Notes: generated by a model not told the origin, from the letters alone. 64,000 nucleotides of DNA from Labrenzia sp. THAF82 (GCF_009363435.1 NZ_CP045354.1:1516501-1580500); one strand, 5' to 3'. Shown: positions 21,881 to 30,618, numbered from the stretch's first letter. Translations and numbers: made by a program.

Positions 21881-22811
21881 CGGCTAACCCGCGTCTGAGC
21901 TGCGGATCAGCGGTCACCAAAACAATGTCGGCCAAGAAGGACGTCACGAAAAAGACCAGTCCCATAAGTACGAGATATCCTTGAATGATCGGAAAATCCC
22001 GCTGGCCGATGGCTTGCAGGATCAGCTGTCCAAGCCCCGGCCAGCCGAAGATGCTTTCAACGATCACCGCGCCTCCCAAAAGCCCGCCCAGTGTATTGGA
22101 CCAGACCGTGGTCATTGAACCAATGATCCTCGGGCCGACATGACCCAACAGGATGCCCAGAGGGCTGACGCCTTTGGCTATCGCGAGGCGAACGTAGTCC
22201 TCACAGGCCTCGGCGCGTACACGTTCATATACAAAGCGCCCCATCGCAGCGCCTGCGCCAATGCTGAGCGTCAATGCCGGGAGGATCAGATCGATTGCCG
22301 AACCGTTGCCAACCAGTCTTGACCACCCGAGATTGAGGACAAAGACGTGGATCAACAAGAGAGCAAGCCAAAACGAAGGGATGGAAACCAGCACAATCGA
22401 AACCGCACGTACACAGTTTGCTGTATAGCGGTCGGCCATGACGGCCAGCGTTCCAAGCGCAAGCGAGATGCCTATGGCGCCAACAAGCGAGGTTAGCGAG
22501 AGCATCAGGGTGGCAGGCAAGTAAAGTCCGATCTCGGCGATCACGCTCCGTCCAGTTGCAACAGAGGTGCCGAAATCGAATTGCAGAGCCCGCACCAGCC
22601 AATGTGCGTAACGAATGAAAAATGGTTTATCGAGGCCATATTCGACCTTGATCGCTGCTATGTCTTCCGGTTTGGGTACAATGCCCATGGCACGCAGCTC
22701 CATTTGCACCGGGTCTCCCGGTGCAAGCGCCACGATTGCGAAGGCGACAAACGACATGCCCAGCAATGTGGGCAGTGTCATCGCCAGGCGTGTCAGCAGA
22801 AATTTGAGCAT
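21873..22811 (-). CDS. ABC transporter permease, NikB/DppB-like
   Basis: 312 residues with six TM helices. It begins MLKFLLTRLAMTLPTLLGMSF and has LAPGDPVQ, the typical DppB/NikB entry. The region LQFDFGTSVATGRSVIAEI recalls NikB (LDFGISFATQRPV), more than oligopeptide permeases. The EAA-like loop is around LAIAKGVSPLGILLGHVGPRI and the C-terminal VESIFGWPGLGQLILQAI is canonical. It lies 38 bases after the binding-protein gene, with a terminator-like hairpin in the gap that should lower its expression compared with the binding protein. Confidence 0.88.
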   Translation of the reverse strand: MLKFLLTRLAMTLPTLLGMSFVAFAIVALAPGDPVQMELRAMGIVPKPEDIAAIKVEYGLDKPFFIRYAHWLVRALQFDFGTSVATGRSVIAEIGLYLPATLMLSLTSLVGAIGISLALGTLAVMADRYTANCVRAVSIVLVSIPSFWLALLLIHVFVLNLGWSRLVGNGSAIDLILPALTLSIGAGAAMGRFVYERVRAEACEDYVRLAIAKGVSPLGILLGHVGPRIIGSMTTVWSNTLGGLLGGAVIVESIFGWPGLGQLILQAIGQRDFPIIQGYLVLMGLVFFVTSFLADIVLVTADPQLRRGLADE

Positions 22812-22819
22812 GTCAAAAG

Positions 22820-22841
22820 AGGGCGGCCGACTGACCGCCCT
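22820..22841 (-). terminator. Attenuator-like hairpin between binding protein and permease genes
   Basis: On the minus strand AGGGCGG - 8-base loop - CCGCCCT, followed by CTTTTG just before the permease ATG. A seven-pair GC stem with a short U-run in this position usually gives partial termination so that the binding protein is made in excess. Confidence 0.55.
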
Positions 22842-22849
22842 TTCGTTCT

Positions 22850-24388
22850 TCAGTTGTCGAAGCTGACATCGCCATAGCCGATCCAGTCAGCATATTCCGA
22901 CATCGGTACCGATACACCCGGACGTGACAGGGTGAAATTCGGTACCAGAAGGATCGGAATGCTGGATGTATGTTCGTCTACGATGGACTTATACGCCTGC
23001 CGCACCAGATCGATGGCCTCTTCGCGGCTTGATGCCACCCGAGAGGCTTTGGCCAGCTCATCCACATTGCCTCCAGGCGACGTGACGGCATAACCCCAAG
23101 GACTCATGGTTGTGAAGACATTGTAGAGAAGATAGGTGGGGTCGGTGTTGTTGTTGGAGGCAAACTCCAGATACATGTCCGCCTGACCGGGCCCGAAATA
23201 CGTGTCGTTGTATACGCCACTGTCGGTTACTTCGACGATTTCGGTGCCGACACCGATGGCGGCAAACATCTGCTCCAGCATTTCCGGCATCGGTTTTACC
23301 GTTGAAACGTTCGGATAGGCGGCAACCATGCGAAGCTTGAGCTTGCGACCGTCCTTTTCGCGAATGCCGTCTTCGCCCATGACCCAACCGGCCTCGTCGA
23401 GCATCTTGCCAGCTTTCGACGGGTCATATGCAAAGCCATTGGCATGATCGTCCCCAAGATCAAACATCCAGCCAGGCAGGATTGTCTTGGCAGCCTGACC
23501 GCGTCCGCCATAAAGCACCTGGGCCAACGTTTCGCGGTCGATCGCCAAAGCCAGAGCCTGTCGAACGCTGATATCTGTCGTGATGTCGAAGGGGGCTTTG
23601 CCGAGCATATTGAACATAAGCGCTGCATAGCGGATTGGGCGGCTCTCATTCAAAACGACGGAACCATCTTGTGGCATGGACAACATCATTTGCGGGGTTA
23701 CTTCGCCTATGACATCAACTTCGCCATTTTGCAGTGCCAACAGCCGGGCATTGTCATCGCCGATGAAAAGAAAGGTGATCTTGTCTATCTTGGGTGCTTG
23801 TCCCCAGTAGTTGGGGTTCCGGGTTACGGTGATCTGCTTTTTGGGTTCGTAACTCTCCAAAACATATGGGCCGGTACCAACCGGATATTCGGCCATGGCG
23901 TCCGTCGGCAGAAACAATGATGCTCCCCGATGGGTCATGTTCTCGATCACCAGGGCTGATTCAACTTCTGATCTGAACGAGATCTGATAGTCATCCAGCT
24001 TTTTGAAGCTGCTTTGATCGAGTTGCAGAAAATCGGATTTGTTCTGATCGTACAGCTTGAGAGAGGCAATTGCGCTGTCGGCATTGAAGGGTGTGCCATC
24101 TGAAAATGTAACACCCTCTTGCAGGGTCACTTTGTACGTGCCGTCTTCGTAGTCCCAAGCCTTGAACAGAAGCGGTGAGGGGTTGAAATTCGCGTCCGGC
24201 TTGACTGCAGTTTCAGCGATCTGGGCAGCAGGCCGCCTGGTCGTAAAGGTGAACTTGTCAGGCTTGACACTATAGCGGTCCGCTTTGACCGCGACCGTTA
24301 AATGTGTTTCGGCAACGGCATGCGTTGTGGTTGGCAGCGCGAGCAGCCCCAGCGCGGCGAAGGTGGCCAAGATCTTGGATTTGGACAT
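22850..24388 (-). CDS. Family 5 ABC substrate-binding protein (nickel/peptide type)
   Basis: 512 residues. The signal peptide ends near ALPTTTHAVAE. Family 5 (SBP_bac_5) blocks are present: TYKVTLQEGVTFSDGTPFNADSA (in parts: VTFSDGTPFNADS), VGTGPYVLESYEPKKQITVTRNPNYWG (in parts) and QALALAIDRETLAQVLYGGRG. It is periplasmic and captures the solute for the NikBCDE-like complex. The ligand cannot be assigned by eye. Family 5 proteins take peptides, nickel-chelates, opines or glycosides. Operon context (DUF2946 protein, NreB-like exporter opposite) favours a metal chelate; amino-acid enzymes downstream favour an amino-acid-like ligand. A metal-amino-acid complex would fit both. Confidence 0.88.
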   Translation of the reverse strand: MSKSKILATFAALGLLALPTTTHAVAETHLTVAVKADRYSVKPDKFTFTTRRPAAQIAETAVKPDANFNPSPLLFKAWDYEDGTYKVTLQEGVTFSDGTPFNADSAIASLKLYDQNKSDFLQLDQSSFKKLDDYQISFRSEVESALVIENMTHRGASLFLPTDAMAEYPVGTGPYVLESYEPKKQITVTRNPNYWGQAPKIDKITFLFIGDDNARLLALQNGEVDVIGEVTPQMMLSMPQDGSVVLNESRPIRYAALMFNMLGKAPFDITTDISVRQALALAIDRETLAQVLYGGRGQAAKTILPGWMFDLGDDHANGFAYDPSKAGKMLDEAGWVMGEDGIREKDGRKLKLRMVAAYPNVSTVKPMPEMLEQMFAAIGVGTEIVEVTDSGVYNDTYFGPGQADMYLEFASNNNTDPTYLLYNVFTTMSPWGYAVTSPGGNVDELAKASRVASSREEAIDLVRQAYKSIVDEHTSSIPILLVPNFTLSRPGVSVPMSEYADWIGYGDVSFDN

Positions 24389-24426
24389 TGAAGTGTTCCA
24401 TCTGAGTTGATTTTCAAGGTGTGAAA

Positions 24427-24789
24427 TCAGCTCGCCAGGGGTGGGCCCCGGATAAGATGGGACTGCTGTGTCAGTCGTTTGACGGCTACGTTGGAAATGT
24501 TGAATAGCTGGGTCGGTCCTGTGTCCGCAAGACTCAATGAAGCTGGCGGTGCGCCGCTTAGCAACGCAGCGATTTGCGTCGCAAAGAAATCGCAGTCGAC
24601 ATCAGATGGTTCGACCGGAGTGCCATCCGCCGACAATATGACGGTTTTGACACCAGCGCCGGTACATATCTCGATCGTGATGCTGTCGCCATCGAACGAT
24701 AGCATCGTTCCAGGCGCACGCGCGACAGATGCAAAAAGCAACGAGAACGCAATCAGCGTCCCCAAAATCGCCTTTGGCATCCGTTTCAT
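24427..24789 (-). CDS. DUF2946-family secreted protein
   Basis: 120 residues from ATG 24789, nine bases after GGAGACGG; starts a few codons upstream are also open. A signal peptide (about 1-25, LIAFSLLFASVARA) precedes a small domain with EICTGAGVKTVILSADGTPVE and VDCDFF, and a C-terminal RGPPLA. That pattern is DUF2946, often found near metal (especially copper) uptake genes. The two cysteines may bind a metal, but the second motif here lacks the extra Cys/His that I remember for the family. It is the first gene of the operon, 38 bases before the binding protein. Confidence 0.68.
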   Translation of the reverse strand: MKRMPKAILGTLIAFSLLFASVARAPGTMLSFDGDSITIEICTGAGVKTVILSADGTPVEPSDVDCDFFATQIAALLSGAPPASLSLADTGPTQLFNISNVAVKRLTQQSHLIRGPPLAS

Positions 24790-24886
24790 TGGCATCCGTC
24801 TCCTAAACACCCGGCGACCTTTAGCATAGCAAGAATTGCGACACTATACCCATTGTTCCTTAGGTTGAAGCGGTTAAGATCGTGCC
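24790..24886. promoter_or_regulatory. Divergent promoter region, ABC importer operon versus MFS exporter
   Basis: These 97 bases must hold promoters for both directions. I see no NikR-type GTATGA/TCATAC pair and no other strong palindrome. Confidence 0.4.
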
Positions 24887-26242
24887 ATGCTGCTTGCTCT
24901 TTCAAACACAACCTATCGCAGTCTCTTGCTGGCGCAGGTGCTGTCTGTTCTTGGGTCTGGCCTGGCGACAATAGCTCTGGGGTTGTTGGCTTACGATCTT
25001 GCTGGCGAAAATGCCGGGGCCGTGCTGGGTACGGCACTCGCGCTCAAGATGGTTGCTTATGTCGGATTGGCACCAGTCGCTGCTGCTTTGGCGGTAAAGC
25101 TGCCCCGCAAGCCCTTTCTGATTTCACTGGATTGCGCGCGCGCTGCGCTCGTGTTGACGCTGCCATTTGTCACACAGATCTGGCAGATCTACGTTCTGAT
25201 TTTTGCATTTCAGGCATTGTCAGCCGCCTTTACACCCAGTTTTCAGGCTCTCATTCCTGATGTTCTGAAAGATGAAAAAGCCTATACGCAGGCACTTTCC
25301 CTGTCGCGGTTGACCTACGATATTGAAGCCCTCATCAGCCCGATGCTGGCGGGCCTTCTGCTGTCGGTTGCCACATTTCACAGCCTGTTTGCCGGAACCG
25401 GTCTGGGGTTTCTCGCGTCAGCCTTGCTGGTGGCCGGTGCATCCCTGCCGTCACGAACTGCAAGCGCCAATGCCGCGCCATTTGCCAAACGTGTTACGCG
25501 TGGTCTTTGGATCTATCTTGCCACGCCGCGGCTGCGCGGAATGCTGGCGCTCTATATTGCAGTGGCTTCAGCAACCTCGATGGTGATCGTCAACACTGTT
25601 GTGCTGGTCAAATCCGACTTCGGTTTCGGCGACGGCACGGTTGCGATCTTCTTTGCAGCCAGCGGGGCCGGTTCAATGCTTGTCGCTGTGCTATTGCCAC
25701 GGTTTCTGGAAAATCAAGCGCCGCGACCGATCATGCTGGCCGGGGCACTTTTGCTAGGCGTTGCCTTGATGCTGTCCGCAATTGGGGTCGCACCCGCCGC
25801 GGCCCTCTTTCTGTGGTTCGTGCTGGGAGCAGGTGCATCAATGATCCAGACACCTTCTGGTCTTGTCATCACGCGTTCCTGCCACGATCAGGATCGCCCA
25901 GCTGTCTTCGCTGCGCAATTTGCTCTGTCGCATTCCACCTGGTTGATTGCTTATCCATTGGCAGGTTTTGTCGGTGCTTGGCTGGGTCTTTCGGCAGCGT
26001 TTGCGCTAATGGGTGCACTGTCTGTTGTTTCATTCGGGCTGGCGTTGGCGCTTTGGCCGGCACGCGACCCACGCGACATTGAGCACGAACACGACGAGCT
26101 TGAGCACAGCCACGACTTGCAGGACGGGCTTCACCACGACGCCGGCATGGCAGTTACCGGGTCTTTGCATCGTCATCGGCGAATAAAACACAAGCACGTT
26201 TTCATCATAGACGACCATCATCCAATCTGGCCGCGAGGGTAG
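24887..26242 (+). CDS. MFS exporter with histidine-rich C-terminus (NreB-like)
   Basis: 451 residues: twelve TM helices of the major facilitator superfamily, starting LLALSNTTYRSLLLAQVLSVLGSGLATIALG (in parts). A cytoplasmic tail from about residue 398 holds 12 histidines in about 53 residues (EHEHDELEHSHD, LHHD, LHRHRRIKHKH, DDHH). Known: NreB nickel-resistance exporters are MFS proteins with just such His-rich tails. The tail is a good candidate for binding Ni or Co. It is transcribed away from a nickel-type ABC importer operon. Metal efflux is a reasonable call; the metal is not proved. Confidence 0.75.
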   Translation: MLLALSNTTYRSLLLAQVLSVLGSGLATIALGLLAYDLAGENAGAVLGTALALKMVAYVGLAPVAAALAVKLPRKPFLISLDCARAALVLTLPFVTQIWQIYVLIFAFQALSAAFTPSFQALIPDVLKDEKAYTQALSLSRLTYDIEALISPMLAGLLLSVATFHSLFAGTGLGFLASALLVAGASLPSRTASANAAPFAKRVTRGLWIYLATPRLRGMLALYIAVASATSMVIVNTVVLVKSDFGFGDGTVAIFFAASGAGSMLVAVLLPRFLENQAPRPIMLAGALLLGVALMLSAIGVAPAAALFLWFVLGAGASMIQTPSGLVITRSCHDQDRPAVFAAQFALSHSTWLIAYPLAGFVGAWLGLSAAFALMGALSVVSFGLALALWPARDPRDIEHEHDELEHSHDLQDGLHHDAGMAVTGSLHRHRRIKHKHVFIIDDHHPIWPRG

Positions 26243-26295
26243 TGCTGGAGTGAAATTATCCTGCCATTGAGCCACGTGACAGTCGTGCCTGAGCC

Positions 26296-27966
26296 TTATC
26301 GATCACCATTGGCGCAACCAAGTTGCAGGCCGAGGTTACAGTGAGCTTTCAGGCGTTCTGTCTCGTCTGCAGACCAGTCCTCCGGCGCGGTAACTTCGGC
26401 CCAGGGGGCAACATAGTCTTGTGCGTAGTAGGCGTGGCCATGGCCGGGAGGAGCTCCGAATGACAAGGCCATGTCCAATGCAAGCTGAAACTGTGTGACG
26501 ATCGGGATGAAGGTCAGATGATCCGACACGTCCTCGGCCGGTGGGTCATTCATCCAGGGTGGTGCACGCCAAAGGGAAAGTGGATCGTAGAATACGATTG
26601 GATCACTGGAATACTGCAGGAAAACAATGCGCATTCCGTTCCAGTCGGCTTCGGCCTTGGAGGCATCGGCGTAGTGGGAGGCATATCTGACAACAGACCC
26701 GTCGCCAATGGTTGGCAGAACCCAGGGGCTGCCTGGTTGTCGGGACGTTTGAACGTAGTGCCAAAGATCGGACGGAAAGGGAGGCCCGGCCCAAAAGGCC
26801 CCGTCAATCGGATCATCGATTAGACGAAACAGATTGGTTGCATACATGGATGACCAGGCACCAAGGCTGAGGCCGTGTGCGTAGAGCCTTGGACGCTGGT
26901 CTTTGGGCAGCGTTTTCCAGTAGCTGTGAACCACTTCCAGTAGCGCCGTTGCCTGATCCAGCCCGGTGCGCGTTTCGAGGATCAGTGCAAGAGGGGACTG
27001 CAAATAGGAATACTGGGCGCTTACGGTGGCTATATCGCCATTGTGCATGTACTCCACAGGGTCATGAGACCCTGGATCCATCCAGCCTGTGCCCGTAGGG
27101 CTGGTGACTACCAGCACTTTGCGTTCGAAAGCCTTGAGCCGTTTGAGTTCCGCGAGCGCAAGCTTCGCGCGCTCTTCCGGGGTCTCGCCATCGGCCCGGC
27201 CAACATAGACCCTGATGGGGTCCAGAGCCGGTTTGCCGGTAAAGGCAGAAATTGCGGCAGCATCCGGACCGCTGGTAATGAAATCTCGACCTGGTTGGCC
27301 CATGGCCGCCCAGTCAATCAAGGATGCTGCAGATCCCGCCTGGTTCGGTTTGTCCGGTGGGGGTGGGGCTGTGTCAAAGAGGATCTGTGCAGCTTCATAA
27401 CTCTCATCAAGTCCGCGAACGACACCATCAAGAATGCCGTCACGGGTGACAACGAACAGGATTACAACAACGGTGACTGCGCCAAGTACATTTGCGCGTC
27501 GTGGAGGCATAAACCGGTAGAAGCGGCCTCTGATCCATCGAAACAGTGTCGCAACGATTGCGCCAATGACATAGGCCCCTGCAAAGGTCAGAGTTGCGGA
27601 GATCAGAATTGTCGCAATGTGCTGTGCTTCGGCCCGCTCCAGCCCCATCTTGCTCCGAAGGCCGTTTTGCCATTCCAGGCTGAAGGTCAAGATCCAGACG
27701 GTGAGGCCAACGGCGACAATGATCAAAACAATGTTGCGCAGTCGGGCGAATTGCCGGGGCAGTCGCGGCATGTCCGCCGCCCACCAGATCAGTCCAATTG
27801 TTTTCCCAAGAAGGTACCCGAGTGCGACAACGATGCCGCCGAGAATGCCTTGCACAAGAGCATCGCGGGGGATCAGGGACGGCGTCAATGACGCGGCAAA
27901 AAACAACAGGCCGAGCATCAGGCACGGAATCGACAATCCGGTTATCAGTGAGCGAAACCAACGCAC
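26296..27966 (-). CDS. Membrane-anchored alpha/beta hydrolase (Abhydrolase_9 type)
   Basis: 556 residues. The N-terminal third has about four TM helices (LITGLSIPCLMLGLLFFAASL, LGGIVVALGYLLG, NIVLIIVAVGLTVWIL, ISATLTFAGAYVIG; each shown in part). The C-terminal two thirds form an alpha/beta hydrolase with nucleophile elbow HGLSLGAWSS and a conserved FWAGPPFPSDLW block. The pair corresponds to the Abhydrolase_9_N and Abhydrolase_9 domains. Substrate unknown, perhaps a lipid or cell-envelope ester. It is monocistronic as far as can be seen, and sits between the exporter (convergent) and tupA. Confidence 0.82.
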   Translation of the reverse strand: MRWFRSLITGLSIPCLMLGLLFFAASLTPSLIPRDALVQGILGGIVVALGYLLGKTIGLIWWAADMPRLPRQFARLRNIVLIIVAVGLTVWILTFSLEWQNGLRSKMGLERAEAQHIATILISATLTFAGAYVIGAIVATLFRWIRGRFYRFMPPRRANVLGAVTVVVILFVVTRDGILDGVVRGLDESYEAAQILFDTAPPPPDKPNQAGSAASLIDWAAMGQPGRDFITSGPDAAAISAFTGKPALDPIRVYVGRADGETPEERAKLALAELKRLKAFERKVLVVTSPTGTGWMDPGSHDPVEYMHNGDIATVSAQYSYLQSPLALILETRTGLDQATALLEVVHSYWKTLPKDQRPRLYAHGLSLGAWSSMYATNLFRLIDDPIDGAFWAGPPFPSDLWHYVQTSRQPGSPWVLPTIGDGSVVRYASHYADASKAEADWNGMRIVFLQYSSDPIVFYDPLSLWRAPPWMNDPPAEDVSDHLTFIPIVTQFQLALDMALSFGAPPGHGHAYYAQDYVAPWAEVTAPEDWSADETERLKAHCNLGLQLGCANGDR

Positions 27967-28134
27967 CGCACTTATCCTTGCGCGTTCGTTGTCAGACCGG
28001 GCGGACTTTCACACAAGTTCGTCTCATCCTTGCGCATCGGGATGTTGGCCGGTGCAGCTTTCAGGCTGTTTGAAGCTGTCGCATCCTTGACTGAAGTCTA
28101 GCTCAGGTTGCGAAAAATGTAAGGGGTATGTCGT

Positions 28135-28158
28135 GGTTCGAGCTTGTCAGCTCGAACC
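28135..28158 (-). terminator. Hairpin spanning the tupA stop codon
   Basis: GGTTCGAGCT-TGTC-AGCTCGAACC, a perfect ten-pair stem on either strand, in which the tupA stop (28147-28149) lies at the loop. No U-run follows directly on the minus strand. It may terminate or protect the tup mRNA. Confidence 0.45.
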
Positions 28159-28983
28159 GTCATTGGCATTTGGAAAGAACAATTGCTGACCGTCAATTTC
28201 GAAGTCGGCGATTGACCGCTGACCTTCCCGGGAAAGAAGCCAGTCGATGAAGATTTGCCCCGATTCCGCTTTCACATGCGGGTGCTTCTTCGGGTTTACG
28301 AGGATGACGCCATACTGATTGAACAGCCTGGCATCTCCTTCCACGGTGATCTTGTGGTCGCCTTTGTTGCCGAAGGCGATCCAGGTCGCGCGGTCAGTCA
28401 ACACATAGGCGTTCATACCGGTGCCGGTGTTCAGTGTTGCGCCCATACCGGACCCGGTCTCACGATACCAGCTTCCGGAATCCTCGGAAGGATCGATCCC
28501 GGCAGCTTTCCAAAGTCTAAGTTCGGCCTTGTGGGTTCCACTGTCATCGCCGCGTGAGGCAAAGAGTGCTTTGCTTTCGGAAATCTTCGAAAGCGCTGAC
28601 ACCACATCCCGGGATCCGGCAATGCCTGCAGGGTCATTGCTTGGGCCGACGATGACGAAGTCGTTGTACATCACATCAGCTCGTGCAACACCGAAGCCGT
28701 CCGCCACGAATTTTTCTTCTGATGGTTTTGAATGCACCAGCAGGACATCGCCATCACCATTGGCCGCATTCTTGATGGCCTGACCCGTACCGACCGCGAC
28801 AACGCGGACTTCAATGCCGGTCTTTTCCTGAAATTCTGGCAGGAGCTGATCGAAAAGACCTGAATTCTGTGTCGACGTCGTTGACTGCACAATGATGAAA
28901 TTCTCGTCGGCAGCAGCCGGTAGAACCGTAAGCATGCCAGCAACCAAAGATGCCAAGGTGCTCTGAAAGATCCTTTTAATCAC
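28147..28983 (-). CDS. tupA: Tungstate ABC transporter substrate-binding protein
   Basis: 278 residues. The signal peptide ends near VLPAAADE. The TupA fingerprint STTSTQNSGL (about 35-44), needed for oxyanion binding, is intact, along with VAVGTGQAIKNAANGDGDVLLVH (in part), SRGDDSGTHKAE and YRETGSGMGATLNTGTGMNAY (in part). It captures tungstate (or molybdate, more weakly) in the periplasm for TupB/TupC. Gene order is tupB-tupC-tupA with overlapping junctions. It should supply W for the formate dehydrogenase of this window. The fused cytochrome at 724-1485 looks like a deleted relative. Confidence 0.92.
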   Translation of the reverse strand: MIKRIFQSTLASLVAGMLTVLPAAADENFIIVQSTTSTQNSGLFDQLLPEFQEKTGIEVRVVAVGTGQAIKNAANGDGDVLLVHSKPSEEKFVADGFGVARADVMYNDFVIVGPSNDPAGIAGSRDVVSALSKISESKALFASRGDDSGTHKAELRLWKAAGIDPSEDSGSWYRETGSGMGATLNTGTGMNAYVLTDRATWIAFGNKGDHKITVEGDARLFNQYGVILVNPKKHPHVKAESGQIFIDWLLSREGQRSIADFEIDGQQLFFPNANDGSS

Positions 28984-29792
28984 GCTTTTCTCCCGGATTT
29001 TTCCGACATGGTTTCAATGTTGGCACCGAGATAGATCCGCCCGTCGCGCCAGGCGCGAACCGGTTCGCTTTTCGGTGCGCTCAGGACCTGTTGAACGTCG
29101 CCGGTCTCGGCAATCTTTCCGTCCTGAAGGAAAATGAGATCCTCACCGACACGCTTCGCCTGACCGGCATCATGGGTGACCATGACAATGGTCACGCCGC
29201 GTGTGTTGGCCTCCAAAACAAGCTGCTCGATGGCAGCAGTCGACGCAGGGTCGAGGTTTGCAGTGGGTTCATCCAGGAACAACAGGTCGGGTTCGCAGGC
29301 AAGTGCACGCACGACCGCCAGGCGTTGCTGTTCACCGCCGGACAAGACCCGGGCAGGCCGTTTTGCAAGATGGCTGAGACCGGCGATTGCCAAGGCTTGC
29401 TCGATCTTTTCCGATCTTATGCGGCCGTTCAGCCCCCGCACGGAGAGGGCGAACTTCAGGTTGGCGAAGACCGATCTGCGCAAGAGCACAGGGCGCTGGA
29501 ATACCATCGCCTGAGAGCGCCGTGCTTCTGCGGTGACCTTGGCGCCGTTCCATAGGAACTCGCCGGTCTCCGGACGCAGCAACCCATGCATGAGCCTCAA
29601 GAGCAGGCTCTTTCCGGCTCCGTTCGGCCCCATGATCAAGGTGCGCGAGCCTGGTCGAATTTCAAGGCTGATATCTCTGAGTAGCCGATCTCCTCCGGCA
29701 GAAAAACTCAAGCCTTTCGTTTCCAACAACGGCTCTTGCGGGCGCGGGGGTGCAATGCTGCCGACTGCGGAATGAAACTCCAGATCACGCAT
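28980..29792 (-). CDS. tupC: Tungstate ABC transporter ATPase
   Basis: 270 residues. Walker A is GPNGAGKSLLLRLMHG, the signature LSGGEQQRLAVVRA, Walker B LLFLDEPTANLD and the switch His in MVTHDAG. An N-terminal extension of about 25 residues (MRDLEFHSAVGSI) comes before the ABC core; a later start is possible but the ATG lies within a natural overlap with tupB. It powers tungstate import. The stop overlaps the tupA start (ATGA type, 28980-28983). Confidence 0.9.
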   Translation of the reverse strand: MRDLEFHSAVGSIAPPRPQEPLLETKGLSFSAGGDRLLRDISLEIRPGSRTLIMGPNGAGKSLLLRLMHGLLRPETGEFLWNGAKVTAEARRSQAMVFQRPVLLRRSVFANLKFALSVRGLNGRIRSEKIEQALAIAGLSHLAKRPARVLSGGEQQRLAVVRALACEPDLLFLDEPTANLDPASTAAIEQLVLEANTRGVTIVMVTHDAGQAKRVGEDLIFLQDGKIAETGDVQQVLSAPKSEPVRAWRDGRIYLGANIETMSEKSGRKA

Positions 29793-30492
29793 AGGCGGCC
29801 CTCACTGCGGATGCGCGCAATGCCATGACACATGCGTTCACGGCAAAAGCAATCACAAGCAGAATGACACCGAGCGCCAGAGCGAGTTGCAAATTGCCTC
29901 GCGATGTTTCCAGCGCAATCGTTGTTGTCATCACACGGGTGACGTGGTTGATATTTCCGCCGACAATGATCACGGCACCGACTTCGGCTACCGCCCGGCC
30001 AAAACCCGCCAGTGCGACTGTCATCAGGCTGTATCGAGCATCCCAAAGCATTGCGGTCAGGCGATCGAAAGCGCCAACACCCATGGAAGCGAATTGCTCT
30101 GCATATTCGCGGTTCAGATCTTCAACGACCTGCCGGGTGAGCGCGGCAACAATCGGTGTTACCAGGATCATTTGAGCAATGATCATTGCAGTGGGCGTAT
30201 AAAGCAGTCTGAGGGGGGCCAGCGGTCCGGAGGCCGAAAGCATCAGGTAAACCATCAGTCCGACGACCACCGGGGGCAATCCCATCAGTGCATTGAGGAC
30301 AACGGCAATCAGGGTGCGTCCTGGGAAATTGAATGTGCCGACGGCAGCTCCAAGCGGCAGTCCGATCAGGCAGGAAAAGAAAACAGCCGCCAGAGTGACC
30401 CGTATTGACAGGCCGATTATCTCCATCAGGTCCGGATCAAGTGCGAAAACAAGGCCGAATGCCCCAGCAAGCGCACCCCAGAAACTGTCCAT
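29785..30492 (-). CDS. tupB: Tungstate ABC transporter permease
   Basis: 235 residues with five to six TM helices. The ABC permease EAA loop is around FASMGVGAFDRLTAMLWDARYSL (in part) and GRAVAEVGAVIIVGGN is the hallmark of the TupB/ModB/CysT-type permeases. It starts with MDSFWGALAGAFGLVFALD. It forms the membrane channel as a homodimer. First gene of the tupBCA operon; the 126 bases upstream, shared with the end of the catabolic island, must hold its promoter. I see no Moco or tungsten-cofactor riboswitch there. Confidence 0.9.
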   Translation of the reverse strand: MDSFWGALAGAFGLVFALDPDLMEIIGLSIRVTLAAVFFSCLIGLPLGAAVGTFNFPGRTLIAVVLNALMGLPPVVVGLMVYLMLSASGPLAPLRLLYTPTAMIIAQMILVTPIVAALTRQVVEDLNREYAEQFASMGVGAFDRLTAMLWDARYSLMTVALAGFGRAVAEVGAVIIVGGNINHVTRVMTTTIALETSRGNLQLALALGVILLVIAFAVNACVMALRASAVRAAYA

Positions 30493-30618
30493 TCTTGTGT
30501 TATTCCTCCCGGTCTTCGGGAAAAAATAACGTAGAATGCATAAAAAACCAACTCAAAGTCCGTTTGAGCCGAAAATAATTTCCACGACGCTTTCAAAAAT
30601 CAGTCGCTCGGATGTTGA

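Noticed and set aside
16050..26242. Staphylopine-like metallophore biosynthesis
   Set aside because: There is no nicotianamine-synthase-like or opine-dehydrogenase-family gene, so a CntKLM-type assignment is not justified even though the importer resembles the metal type.
30493..30618. Molybdenum/tungsten cofactor riboswitch upstream of tupB
   Set aside because: The 126-base region is AT-rich and shows no complex folded domain resembling the Moco motif.
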